Shown here: positions 41,787 to 50,547 of the stretch, piece by piece
How positions within the stretch are numbered: the stretch's first letter is position 1
Layout of the letters: every line of letters starts with the position of its first letter
Assembly (NCBI RefSeq): GCF_031764535.1
Contig: NZ_CP134499.1
Location: forward strand, 1-64,000
Reading direction: 5' to 3'
DNA length: 64,000 nt
From: Pseudomonas sp. SG20056
Lineage (GTDB): Bacteria > Pseudomonadota > Gammaproteobacteria > Pseudomonadales > Pseudomonadaceae
Position numbers and translations under genes: made by a program
The notes under the pieces: generated by a model
The model's database searches: none
What the model was told of the DNA's origin: nothing
What the model saw: only the letters and a program-made list of their open reading frames with translations

Positions 41787-44249
41787 TCACTCAAAGCGGT
41801 AGCTGGTGCTGAATTGCAGCGAGCGCGGCTCGCCCGGCAGGATGCCGAGGTCGTTGGTGGCCGACTCGTAGTAGGTCTTGTCGCCCAGGTTGCGGGCGTT
41901 GAGGGCAAACGCCCAGGGGCCGCGCTCATGGAACAGCCCGGCATCCAGCACGGTGTAGGCCGGCAGGGTGACGGCGTTGGTGGTCGAGGCGAAGGAATCT
42001 CCCTGATGGCGCACACCGAGGCCGACACGCCAGCCGTTACCCAGCTCTTTGACGCCCCACAGGGTGGCGCTAAAGCGTGGGGCGTTGGCCGCCCGTTTGC
42101 CTTCCAGCGGCGTGGCCGGCTGCGCCGGGGTGATCGCCGGCGCCGTGGTGTTGTTCGATTGGGTCACCCGTGCATCCAGGTAGGTGAGCCCACCCTGCAG
42201 GCTCAGACCGTGGCCGAGATCGCCGAGGGCCGACAGTTCGACGCCTTCGGCGGTGATTTCACCGACATACAGCGACGGGCCGTTGGGGTCGCTGGGGTCA
42301 CGGGTCGGCACGTTTTCCTTGATGATCTGGAACAGGCTCAGGCCCAGCTCCAGGGCACCGTCGTTCAGGCGCAGCTTGCTGCCCAGCTCATAGCTGGTGG
42401 TGATCTCCGGTGGCTGGATGGCGTTGCCCGGATCGATCACCCCGGTGGCGCTGCCAGGCTGGTAAGAGCGCGAGGCGGACAGGTAGTAGGACGACCAGTC
42501 ATTAGGCTGATAGACCAGGCCGGCGCGCGGGCTGCGGTAATCATCGTCGCGGCTGTAATCACTGCCGACACGGTTGTCGAAGTCGCGCTCCAGCTGATCT
42601 TCGCGCAGGCCCAGCAGCATCACCCAGTGCTCGTTGAAGCGCATCAGGTCCTGGATGTAATAACCGGCGGTATGGGTTTCATAGATGCCATCGCGGCGCA
42701 CGGAGGCTGCGCTGTAGGGCACGGTCTTGAGCACCGGGTTGTACACCGACAGGTTGTAGGCGGCCGGCAGGTCGCCGCCGCGTGACAGGGTGTCACGTTC
42801 CTCGATGGCGTACTCGGCGCCGACCATCAGCTCGTGCTGGATGCCCAGCCACTCGACCTGCTTGCTCAGCTCCAGCTTGTTGGCCAGATCAGTCTGCTGG
42901 CTGTCGAAGTTGCTGCGCGACAGGCGCACGGTGGGTGTGGCGGTGTTGAGCAGCAGGCGGTTGATGGTGGTCTGGTTACGCTCAAGGTCCAGGGTGCGGT
43001 AGCTCAGGGTGTTGCGCAGTTGCAGGCTGTCGCTCAGGTCCACCTTGAGGTCGGCCTGGAAGGTGCTGTCGGCGCTGGTGCCGCTGTCGTTGTCGCCGGG
43101 GTTGGCCGAGCCGTAATAGGTCGAGTGCGAGACATCCGCCGGCTTGCCGTTGATCCCGGGAATACCGGCGTCGAACACGCGCTCATCGGCCAGGTGCTGG
43201 GCGCGCAGGTCGAGGGTCACGTCATCGTTGAAACGCAGGGTGGAGGCCAGCGCCAGGCCGTGCTTCTTGTACCAGACCTCATCGCGGTACGAGTCGCCCT
43301 CGTCGGCCATGGCATTGATGCGCACCTGTACCGCTTCGTTCAGCGGCTGGTTGACGTCGAGGGTCAGGCGCCGGGCGTCGTAGGAACCCAGGCTGGCGGC
43401 CAGGTCAGTCTGTGTCTGCTGGTGCGGGCGTTTGCTCACCAGGTTGATCAAGCCACCGGCCGAACCTCGGCCGTAGAGCACGCCGCTGGGGCCTTTGACC
43501 ACTTCCACCTGCTCCAGGTTGAAGGTGTCGCGGAAGCTGTTACCGCCATCGCGCATGCCGTCCACATAGGTATCAGAAATGGCCGAGAAGCCACGGATGA
43601 CGAACTGCTCACGAATGCCTTCACCGGTGCTGCTGGTCACGCCTGGGGTGTAGGCCAGGGCTTCCTTGATCGAACGCGCGCCGCGATCACGCAGCACTGT
43701 AGCCGGCACCGCATCGACCGTCTGCGGTACATCCAGCGAGTCGGCATCGGAGCGGGTGGCGCTGCTCACCGGCACGCTGCTCTGGTAACGGCTGGCCTTG
43801 CCGGAAATGGTCATCGCGGGCAGTTCGGTGCGGGTCGCTGCATTGTCCGTGTGCGTGGGTGCGGGCCGCAGCACATAACCACCAGCCTCTACCTGCACAG
43901 CCTGCAAGCCGGTACCGGCCAGCAGCGCCGCTAGGGCTTCGGGCACGGTGTAGTGGCCTTGAAGACCTGCGGTTACCTTGTCGGCCGTCTGCTCGGCGGT
44001 AAAGCTGAGCAACAGGTTGGCGCTGCTCGAAAGGCTGCGCAGCGCCGGTGCCAAGGGCCCGGCGGCAATCGCGAAGGTTTGCTGCCCCTGCTGCTGGGCG
44101 GGCGCGCTGTCTGCGGCCAAGGCCACGCCCGGCAGGTGCTGGAGGGCCAGGCTGCAGGCCAGGGCCAAGAGCAGGCGGCCGCTCGGCCGCTGTTGGAGGT
44201 TGCGCGCGGTGTGACGCGGCGGCGTCACGGGGCGATTGGCACGGTGCAT
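41787..44249 (-). CDS. TonB-dependent siderophore receptor with STN signalling domain
   Basis: 820 residues from the ATG at 44249 (AGGAG upstream). After a long signal peptide ending GVALA, an STN domain (about 60-110: FAIAAGPLAPALRSLSSSANLLLSF) marks it as a transducer-type receptor that talks to FecR. The plug follows (VPQTVDAVPATVLRDRGARS, IRGFSAISDTYVDGMRDGG, VEVVKGPSGVLYGRGSAGGLIN), then the beta-barrel ending in a terminal aromatic-type strand (SLQFSTSYRFE). The ligand is probably a ferric hydroxamate or similar but cannot be read off. Long frames on the opposite strand are shadows. Confidence 0.93.
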   Translation of the reverse strand: MHRANRPVTPPRHTARNLQQRPSGRLLLALACSLALQHLPGVALAADSAPAQQQGQQTFAIAAGPLAPALRSLSSSANLLLSFTAEQTADKVTAGLQGHYTVPEALAALLAGTGLQAVQVEAGGYVLRPAPTHTDNAATRTELPAMTISGKASRYQSSVPVSSATRSDADSLDVPQTVDAVPATVLRDRGARSIKEALAYTPGVTSSTGEGIREQFVIRGFSAISDTYVDGMRDGGNSFRDTFNLEQVEVVKGPSGVLYGRGSAGGLINLVSKRPHQQTQTDLAASLGSYDARRLTLDVNQPLNEAVQVRINAMADEGDSYRDEVWYKKHGLALASTLRFNDDVTLDLRAQHLADERVFDAGIPGINGKPADVSHSTYYGSANPGDNDSGTSADSTFQADLKVDLSDSLQLRNTLSYRTLDLERNQTTINRLLLNTATPTVRLSRSNFDSQQTDLANKLELSKQVEWLGIQHELMVGAEYAIEERDTLSRGGDLPAAYNLSVYNPVLKTVPYSAASVRRDGIYETHTAGYYIQDLMRFNEHWVMLLGLREDQLERDFDNRVGSDYSRDDDYRSPRAGLVYQPNDWSSYYLSASRSYQPGSATGVIDPGNAIQPPEITTSYELGSKLRLNDGALELGLSLFQIIKENVPTRDPSDPNGPSLYVGEITAEGVELSALGDLGHGLSLQGGLTYLDARVTQSNNTTAPAITPAQPATPLEGKRAANAPRFSATLWGVKELGNGWRVGLGVRHQGDSFASTTNAVTLPAYTVLDAGLFHERGPWAFALNARNLGDKTYYESATNDLGILPGEPRSLQFSTSYRFE

Positions 44250-44371
44250 GGGGGCTCCTGGCACAGAAAGCGAATAAGGTTCTTGCTGTGTAGGTGCCGC
44301 GAGAAGCGCAATCGGGCAGTGCGTGGCTGAATTATTTTTCGTCGAGCTCGGCTATCCACTGCGACGCGGGC

Positions 44372-45403
44372 TTAGCCGGCCTGTTCGATCAGCACCCAGT
44401 AGCGGCTGCGCGTGCGCACCTGCACCGGCAGCACGCTTGGCAGCGTGGCGAGAATGCGATCAATGTCGTGCACCGGGAACACCCCGGACAGGCGCAACCC
44501 GGCGACGCGCGGATCGCAGCGCAGCATCCCGGGACGGTAGCGATCAAGCTCGGCGATAAATGCGCCCAGGGGCATGTCGTCGGCAATGATCTGCCCACGG
44601 GTCCAGGCCAGGTCGGCCTCATGCAGCGGGCGCAGCGGGTCGATATGGGTGCGGCTGAAGCCGGTGCGTTGCCCGGCCAGCAGCACCTGCACGCGGTCAC
44701 TGCGGATCGGGTGGAGTTGTACGGCACTTTCCTGCACGGCCACCTGGGTGTGGCCGTCGTCCTGGCGCACGCTGAAACGCGTGCCCAGCGCACGGATGCG
44801 CCCTTGTGCGGTTTGCACCTCCAGCGGACGTGGGTCGACGGGCTGCAGGCCCTGGGCCGCAGCAGTGACGACCATGATCTCGCCCGCGCGCAGGTGCAGC
44901 AGACGGGTGTGCGCATCGAATTGCAGATCGAGCGCCGTGGCGGTGTTGAGCGTGACGCTGGTGCCATCGCTGAGGGTCACGCGGCGTTGCTCACCGGTGC
45001 CGGTACGGTGTTCGGCCAGCTGTTCCTGCCAGGTGTTGGTGCGGCTGGCCAGCAGCCCGGAGCCGGCCAGCAGGCCACCCCAGAACAGCGAACGCAGCAG
45101 CGTGCGGCGGCTGGTTTGAGCGGTTTGTCGGGCATAGGGCGAGAGCGTCTGGTAGGCACTCTTGGCCGGCAATGTCTTGAGCCGTCCGGTCATGGCCTCG
45201 ATATGCCGCCAGGCGCGTTCGTGCTCGGGGCTGGCGGCGCGCCAGGCTTGCCAGGCCAGTTGCTCCTGCGCGCTGGTTGCGCCGGACATCAGCAGGGTCA
45301 GCCATTCCACTGCCTGGTCGGCCACGGCTGCGCTGATCGGCTGGCCTTCGGCCAAGAGCCTGGCGGGTGTGTTGGGGTAAACCGCGCTGTGCTGTCCGTT
45401 CAT
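44372..45403 (-). CDS. FecR-family anti-sigma/sigma regulator
   Basis: Inner-membrane relay between receptor and sigma factor. It has 343 residues from the ATG at 45403, one base after the fecI-like stop, so it is translationally coupled. A cytoplasmic N-terminal region (DUF4880-like, AVEWLTLLMSGATSAQEQLAWQAWRAASPEHERAW) is followed by one transmembrane helix (RSLFWGGLLAGSGLLA) and the periplasmic FecR domain (RRVTLSDGTSVTLNTATALDLQF). A 122-bp gap before the receptor gene probably holds the ECF promoter. Confidence 0.93.
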   Translation of the reverse strand: MNGQHSAVYPNTPARLLAEGQPISAAVADQAVEWLTLLMSGATSAQEQLAWQAWRAASPEHERAWRHIEAMTGRLKTLPAKSAYQTLSPYARQTAQTSRRTLLRSLFWGGLLAGSGLLASRTNTWQEQLAEHRTGTGEQRRVTLSDGTSVTLNTATALDLQFDAHTRLLHLRAGEIMVVTAAAQGLQPVDPRPLEVQTAQGRIRALGTRFSVRQDDGHTQVAVQESAVQLHPIRSDRVQVLLAGQRTGFSRTHIDPLRPLHEADLAWTRGQIIADDMPLGAFIAELDRYRPGMLRCDPRVAGLRLSGVFPVHDIDRILATLPSVLPVQVRTRSRYWVLIEQAG

Positions 45404-45404
45404 G

Positions 45405-45914
45405 TCAGCTGGCCAGGGCAAACAGGTATTGGCGGTTGGCGCGCATCAGGTACTGCTTCACCGAGCTGCTGGATACGCCCAGGCGTTCGGCGATTTCGGC
45501 ATAGCTGAGTTCTTCCAGGTGGGCGAGCAGGAAGGCTTCCTTGACCTGGGCCGGCAGACCGTCGAGGGCGCTGTCGATCTGACGCAGGGTTTCCAGTGCC
45601 TGCAGCTGTTCTTCCGGCGAGGGGTAAACCGCTTCCGGCAGGCTGGCGAGCACTTCAAGGTAGGCGTCTTCGAGGCGCTGGCGGCGATGACGATGGGCAA
45701 TCAGCCGGCGCGCAATGGTCGCCAGAAAGGGCCGGGGTTCGCGAATTTCATGGGCCTGACCGGAATGAATAACGCTGACGAAGGTGTCCTGGGCCAGGTC
45801 TGCGGCGGCAAAGGTGTCGTTCAGCTTGCGCCGCAACCAGCCTTCCAGCCAGCCGTGATGCTGGCGGTAGAGCGTGTCGAGGTCGGTAGACAGGTCAAAT
45901 TCAGAGGCGGGCAC
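45405..45914 (-). CDS. ECF sigma factor, FecI family
   Basis: 169 residues. Region 2 (LYRQHHGWLEGWLRRKL...AADLAQDTFVSVI) and region 4 (LPAQVKEAFLLAHLEELSYAEIAERLGVSSSSVKQYLMRA) are complete. It directs RNA polymerase to the receptor promoter when the receptor/FecR relay signals. A Fur-box-like sequence lies about 40 bp upstream. First gene of the iron cluster. Confidence 0.94.
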   Translation of the reverse strand: MPASEFDLSTDLDTLYRQHHGWLEGWLRRKLNDTFAAADLAQDTFVSVIHSGQAHEIREPRPFLATIARRLIAHRHRRQRLEDAYLEVLASLPEAVYPSPEEQLQALETLRQIDSALDGLPAQVKEAFLLAHLEELSYAEIAERLGVSSSSVKQYLMRANRQYLFALAS

Positions 45915-45954
45915 AGTGAGCTCCGGTCAGCCGGATGGCTACTCAGGCGCACAT

Positions 45955-45973
45955 GATAATTATTATTATTAAA
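45955..45973 (-). promoter_or_regulatory. Fur box upstream of the FecI-type sigma gene
   Basis: Bases 45955-45973 (GATAAT followed by TATTATTATTAAA) match the 19-bp Fur consensus at about 14 positions and comprise overlapping NATWAT hexamers. The site is 41 bp before the sigma-factor start, so iron would repress the cascade. Confidence 0.75.
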
Positions 45974-46048
45974 AGTTCAATGCTGCCGGTGACGTGTGCC
46001 CCGGCAGCTGATCAGCGGACTGCGCTTACGCGTAGCGCCGCAGCCTTC

Positions 46049-47362
46049 TTAACGCAGCTTTTCCAGCATCTGGTAGTACCACATGCCGGCGGCCAGCATC
46101 GGGTTGCCGAACACATCCCCCAGCGGCACCTTGATGTGTTTGCAGGCGGCGAAGGTGTCGTAGTGGCCCATCGTGCCGGTCAGGGCGTTGGCCATGATCT
46201 CGCCCATGATGTGGGTGGTGGCGATGCCGTGGCCGGAGTAGCCCTGGCAGTACCAGACGTTGTCCGAGAGCTTGCCCAGCTGCGGGATGCGGTTGATCAC
46301 GATGCCCATGGCGCAGCTCCACTGGAAGTCGATATCGACGTCCTTGAGCTGCGGGAAGGTCTGTTCGATACCGGGGCGTAGCTCGGCGGCGATATCCCGC
46401 GAGTCGCGCCCGGAGTAGTTGCAGCCACCGCCGAACAGCAGGCGACCATCGGCGGTCATGCGGTAGTAATCGAGGACGAAGCGGCAGTCATACACGGCCA
46501 GGTCCTGCGGGTTGAGTTCTTTCGCCAGCTCACCCAGCGGCGCGGTGGTGACGATGCCGCCCATGGCCGGGAAGATCATGCCCTTGAGCTTTTTCGGCTC
46601 CAGCTTGTGGTACACATCGCCGGCTAGCAGCACCTGCTTGGCATTGATCCGGCCTTGGGCGGTGACCACTGCCGGCTTGGTGCCATGCACAATCTCCAGC
46701 ACTTCCGAGTGTTCGAAAATCAGCGCGCCCAGGCTGGCGGCGGCCTTGGCTTCGCCGATGCACAGGTTCAGCGGGTGCAGGTGCATGTTGCGGGTGTTCT
46801 TCAGGGCGCCGCTGTACAGGTCGCTGGCCAGGTGGCTGCGCACCCCGGCGCGGTCGAGCAGGGTCACATCAGCGCCCATGCCGCGACGCTGTGCTTCGGC
46901 GTAGGTCGCCTCCAGTTCCTGCATGTGCGTGGGCTTCATCGCCGCGTGCAGGTGGCCGTGCTTGAGGTCGCACTGAATGCCGTACTTCTCTACGCGGTTC
47001 TTGATGATCTCGTGGCCGCGCCAGCGCAGGTGCCAGATAAAGTCTTCGACTTCCTCGCCGAGGGTGTTGCGCATCTGCTTGGTCATTGCCGCATCGCCCG
47101 ACAGGCTGCCGGTGACCTGGCCGCCGTTACGCCCGGTCGCGCCCCAGCCGATCTTGTTGGCTTCGACAATCGCCACCTTGAGGCCGCGTTCGGCCAGCTC
47201 CACGGCAGACGCCACGCCGGTAAAACCGCCGCCGATGATCACCACATCGACGCTGACCTCGCCTTGCAGGGTCGGGTAATCGGTTTCTTCATTGAGGGTG
47301 GCGCTGTAGTAGGACGGGCAACGTACGGCAGCGGGCGTTGCAGGTTTGAGGGCGGCGTTCAT
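46049..47362 (-). CDS. FAD-dependent oxidoreductase, PuuB/PauB-like
   Basis: 437 residues from the ATG at 47362 with AGGAA upstream. The N-terminal FAD motif VVIIGGGFTGVASAVELAERG and the WGATGRNGGQVTG block place it in the DAO family, nearest by recall to gamma-glutamylputrescine/polyamine oxidases (SYYSAT at the N-terminus, GYSGHGIATTHIMGEIMA at the C-terminus). It would oxidise an amine to an aldehyde plus ammonia and peroxide. No other polyamine genes are adjacent, so the substrate is uncertain. Confidence 0.82.
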   Translation of the reverse strand: MNAALKPATPAAVRCPSYYSATLNEETDYPTLQGEVSVDVVIIGGGFTGVASAVELAERGLKVAIVEANKIGWGATGRNGGQVTGSLSGDAAMTKQMRNTLGEEVEDFIWHLRWRGHEIIKNRVEKYGIQCDLKHGHLHAAMKPTHMQELEATYAEAQRRGMGADVTLLDRAGVRSHLASDLYSGALKNTRNMHLHPLNLCIGEAKAAASLGALIFEHSEVLEIVHGTKPAVVTAQGRINAKQVLLAGDVYHKLEPKKLKGMIFPAMGGIVTTAPLGELAKELNPQDLAVYDCRFVLDYYRMTADGRLLFGGGCNYSGRDSRDIAAELRPGIEQTFPQLKDVDIDFQWSCAMGIVINRIPQLGKLSDNVWYCQGYSGHGIATTHIMGEIMANALTGTMGHYDTFAACKHIKVPLGDVFGNPMLAAGMWYYQMLEKLR

Positions 47363-47456
47363 AAGACGGTTCCTGAGTACGGGTAGCGATGCAGGCAGCG
47401 GTTCGTCAGCTCGCGGCAGGCGCGGCAGCACGGAAGTAGGCGGGCGGCTGAAGTGA

Positions 47457-47630
47457 TCAGCGCGGGAGGCTCAGGGCATCCGGCGGACGTGCGTGGCGGC
47501 AATGCCATAGGGCCCAGAAGGCGAGAATCTGCGCTACTAGCGGATTGAGTCGATCCAGGCCAAAGCATCCCTCGGCCCTGTGCAGGCAGAAGCGGAAGGC
47601 GCGGCGCAGATCGGCTGTCGGTTCACTCAT
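47457..47630 (-). CDS. Possible 57-residue protein
   Basis: An ATG-to-TGA frame of 57 codons (MSEPTADLRRAFRFCLHRAE..., ending DALSLPR) lies in the 363-bp gap upstream of the oxidase gene. It has a short hydrophobic core (LVAQILAFWALW). No clear Shine-Dalgarno was seen and I recognise no family. The remainder of the gap shows no other coding signal. Confidence 0.3.
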   Translation of the reverse strand: MSEPTADLRRAFRFCLHRAEGCFGLDRLNPLVAQILAFWALWHCRHARPPDALSLPR

Positions 47631-47725
47631 GTCGGCAGACTCGCATGCTGGCGAGTGTTGGTTAAATCGTGTTTTTCACATATTCAGATTGCTGTTGGCT
47701 AAACAATCATGGGCGCGGGTCAGGC

Positions 47726-48697
47726 TTATGGCTGATAGCGAAACGGTACCCTGAGGCCCCGCTCGATCTGCCCGGACAGCTGGTGTACGCCCGCCAGCAC
47801 GCCATGCTCGGTGCTGCGCATCAGCTCCAGCCACTCATCATCGAAGGCGGCGTTGAGGTTCTTGCGCAACTGCGCCTCGCTGGCCGGCCGGGTACTTTCC
47901 CGCGAGACGGCGGTAAACAGCGCCACACCGAGGGACACCGTAGTGCCGGCGGGGCCGCCGATCAGTGCGGATACGGCACCGGCCGCGCCGCTGACTGCGA
48001 GGTCGTCGACCAGACGTTCGCTGGTCTGTTGCGCAACGGCGGAAATGCCTGGGTCCGCCGACCAGTCGCCGAGGCCGCGTGGAGCGTTGCGGATGCGTTC
48101 GATAAAGGCGCTATAGGCCGGCAACTCGATGAGCGGTTCAGCGTGCAGCAGCTCATACAGCGATGCGCCGGGTGCCTGAGTAATGGCGGGGATGGCCCTG
48201 AGGCGCTGCTGGAACTGCTCGCGTGGCAGGTCATGCTGCTGAGCAATGCGCGGCAGGTGTTCATCGAGGTGCTGAATGTAGAGCCAGGTGCTGCGCGCCA
48301 TGATCTGCTGCGGATCGTCGGTCTCGGCGACTGGTTCCAGCACGCGCTCGCGGTATTGCTCTTGCAGGTACAAGGCCAGGCGCCTGACGCTTGGCTCCTT
48401 CGCGCCACCGCTGCTGAGGCGGTACCAGGAAACCTTGATGCTCATCCACTGCTGGGTCCAGTAGCCGGAAAACCAGGGGATAAATGCCTCGTCGGTCTGT
48501 TGGTAGACCAGGTCCATCCACTGCTCCATCGACAGCAGGGCATGCTCGCGTGCCTGCTGCGCAGCGCTGCGTGACAGCACGCTGATGTCGCGGTCGACCT
48601 GCTGCCAGGTACTCGCACTTACCTGAATCGGCGGATCGCTGGCGCAGCCCGCCACTGCCAGCAGCAGGACGAGCAGAACGACGCGCGGACTCGACAT
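47726..48697 (-). CDS. Lipoprotein of unknown function
   Basis: 323 residues. A type II signal peptide ends in LAVAGC, with the lipid-bearing cysteine at 18, and Asp at position +3 could favour inner-membrane retention. The body is helical with many Gln and Trp residues, and a small hydrophobic Gly/Ala stretch (AVSGAAGAVSALIGGPAGTTVSLGVALF) near 240 could insert into a membrane. GGAGG precedes the ATG. Not recognised; it stands alone between the oxidase and MerR genes. Confidence 0.78.
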   Translation of the reverse strand: MSSPRVVLLVLLLAVAGCASDPPIQVSASTWQQVDRDISVLSRSAAQQAREHALLSMEQWMDLVYQQTDEAFIPWFSGYWTQQWMSIKVSWYRLSSGGAKEPSVRRLALYLQEQYRERVLEPVAETDDPQQIMARSTWLYIQHLDEHLPRIAQQHDLPREQFQQRLRAIPAITQAPGASLYELLHAEPLIELPAYSAFIERIRNAPRGLGDWSADPGISAVAQQTSERLVDDLAVSGAAGAVSALIGGPAGTTVSLGVALFTAVSRESTRPASEAQLRKNLNAAFDDEWLELMRSTEHGVLAGVHQLSGQIERGLRVPFRYQP

Positions 48698-48822
48698 GGC
48701 AAGCCTCCGCCTGCTGAGTGCCAGCCCCTACTCCAATGGAGTGCTGAAGTTATTCCCCTTGTGGCTTGAGTATAGGCGCGCGGCTAGCCGGCTTCCGCCG
48801 GCAGCAGACGGCAGGTATGGAC

Positions 48823-49239
48823 CTACTGACTGGCGCGCGTGTCACGTAGATTGGCGAGCACCCGCTCGGCATTTTCCGTGCAGGGCATGCCCTCTGGTTT
48901 GTTCTCGATGGTGGCGATGATGTTCAGCAGCTGCGCCTTGTTCTGCGCCAGACGCTGTTGCATCGCCTCGATCTCGACGACCTTGCGTTGCAGGCTGTCG
49001 AGCATCTGCTCATGCGCCCAGCCCTCGGCGTTGGCATCGGGCAGCAGGTGGCGGATTTCCTCCAGGCTGAAACCGGTCTGCTGCGCGCAGCTGATAATGC
49101 CCAGGGCTTGCAGTGTCTGTTCCGTATAGCTGCGATAACCGTTGGCCTGACGCTGGGCACTGATCAGCCCGCTGGCCTCGTAGAAGCGGATACGCGAGGC
49201 AGCCAGACCGCTGCGGCTGGCCAGTTCACCAATTTTCAT
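48823..49239 (-). CDS. MerR-family transcriptional regulator
   Basis: 138 residues. The N-terminal MerR HTH is MKIGELASRSGLAASRIRFYEASGLI and is followed by the wing (RQANGYRSYTEQ) and a coiled-coil dimer helix. The C-terminus has only one cysteine cluster candidate (PCTE), so it is not a typical metal or SoxR [2Fe-2S] sensor. It diverges from the flavin oxidoreductase gene, with a 19-bp-spaced promoter and dyad between them. Confidence 0.9.
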   Translation of the reverse strand: MKIGELASRSGLAASRIRFYEASGLISAQRQANGYRSYTEQTLQALGIISCAQQTGFSLEEIRHLLPDANAEGWAHEQMLDSLQRKVVEIEAMQQRLAQNKAQLLNIIATIENKPEGMPCTENAERVLANLRDTRASQ

Positions 49240-49257
49240 AATCTGTGCTCCGGGGTA

Positions 49258-49288
49258 TTGACCTTAAAGCTGACTTTAACCTTAGCCT
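49258..49288 (+). promoter_or_regulatory. MerR-type promoter of the flavin oxidoreductase
   Basis: A -35 TTGACC (49258-49263) and a -10-like TAGCCT (49283-49288) are separated by 19 bp, the over-long spacing that MerR activators correct. The spacer holds the dyad TTAAAG-CTGA-CTTTAA (49264-49279). Confidence 0.65.
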
Positions 49289-49317
49289 TGCTCCATCTGC
49301 CACCCCTGGAGCAAGCC

Positions 49318-50547
49318 ATGACTGCCTTCCAACCGCTGCAACTGCCAAACGGTACCTCCATCCCCAACCGCATTGCCAAGGCATCGATGGAGGAGAACCT
49401 ATCCGACGCCAGCCTGGGCCCGTCCGCCGGTCTGCTGCGTCTGTATCAGGCCTGGGCCGAGGGCGGCGCCGGCTTGTTGCTCACCGGTAATGTGATGGTC
49501 GACCGCCGTGCCATGACCGATGCCGGCGGCGTGGTGCTGGAAGATGACCGTCAGCTGGACAAATTTCGCGAGTGGGCGCGTATCGGCCGTGCCCAGGGCG
49601 CGCAGTTCTGGGTGCAGATCAACCACCCGGGCCGGCAGATGCAGGCCAGCCTGGGTCAACAGACTGTCGCGCCGTCGGCCGTGGCTCTGGAGCTGGGCGG
49701 CCTGTCGAAGCTTTTTCCAGTGCCCAAGGCGTTGGATGAGGCGCAAATTCAGGACCTTATTCAGCGCTTCACGCGCACCGCGCAACTGGCCGAACAGGCC
49801 GGCTTTAGCGGTGTGCAGATCCACGCGGCGCACGGTTATCTGCTCAGCCAGTTTCTTTCGCCAATCAGCAACAAGCGCAGTGACCGCTGGGGCGGCTCGC
49901 TGGAAAACCGCGCGCGCTTGCTGCTGGAAGTGGTCAAGGCGGTGCGTGCAGTGGTGGCGCCGAGCTTCTGCGTGTCGGTCAAACTCAACTCGGCGGATTT
50001 CCAGCGCGGCGGCTTCGATGCGGCCGATGCCAAGCGCGTGGTGCAGCTGCTCAATGAACAGGCGGTTGATCTGGTCGAGCTGTCCGGCGGCAGCTACGAA
50101 GCCCCGGCCATGCAGGGTGATGCCCGCGATGGCCGCACCCTGGCGCGTGAGGCGTACTTTCTCGAGTTTGCCGGTGAGATCGCTGCTGTGGCGAAGATGC
50201 CGGTGATGGTTACCGGTGGGATTCGCCGCTTGCCGGTGGTTGAGCAGGTACTGGCCAGCGGCGCGGCCATGGCCGGGATTGCCACGGCGTTGGCGATTGA
50301 GCCGGCCTTGCCCAAGCAGTGGCTGGCCGGGCAGCCCAGCAGTGCAGAACTGGCGCCGATCCGCTGGAAGAACAAGGCGCTGGCTTCTCTGGCTTACTTG
50401 GCGGTGGTGAAATTCCAGCTGCTTCAGCTCAGCCGGGGCAAGCACACCCATGCCGGGGTCTCACCGCTGCGCGCACTGCTGTTGGGGCAGCTGAAAAGCG
50501 CACAGCGCACCCGTCAGTACAAGCGTCTGATGGCGGCGGGCGGTTAG
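49318..50547 (+). CDS. NADH:flavin oxidoreductase (old yellow enzyme family)
   Basis: FMN-dependent ene-reductase type TIM barrel of 409 residues from the ATG at 49318. Motifs are NRIAKASMEENLSD, QINHPGRQ, GVQIHAAHGYLLSQFLSPISN (substrate-binding His/His pair) and the FMN-phosphate region VMVTGGIRRLPVVEQVLASGAAMAGIATAL. There is no C-terminal Fe-S/FAD extension, so it is the short class. It is likely induced by electrophiles through the divergent MerR protein. It converges with the cupin gene, overlapping 4 bp. Confidence 0.9.
   Translation: MTAFQPLQLPNGTSIPNRIAKASMEENLSDASLGPSAGLLRLYQAWAEGGAGLLLTGNVMVDRRAMTDAGGVVLEDDRQLDKFREWARIGRAQGAQFWVQINHPGRQMQASLGQQTVAPSAVALELGGLSKLFPVPKALDEAQIQDLIQRFTRTAQLAEQAGFSGVQIHAAHGYLLSQFLSPISNKRSDRWGGSLENRARLLLEVVKAVRAVVAPSFCVSVKLNSADFQRGGFDAADAKRVVQLLNEQAVDLVELSGGSYEAPAMQGDARDGRTLAREAYFLEFAGEIAAVAKMPVMVTGGIRRLPVVEQVLASGAAMAGIATALAIEPALPKQWLAGQPSSAELAPIRWKNKALASLAYLAVVKFQLLQLSRGKHTHAGVSPLRALLLGQLKSAQRTRQYKRLMAAGG

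Noticed and set aside
41778..43934. Long plus-strand frames across the TonB receptor gene
   Set aside because: Composition reflects the complement of receptor codons; the receptor has full plug and barrel motifs.
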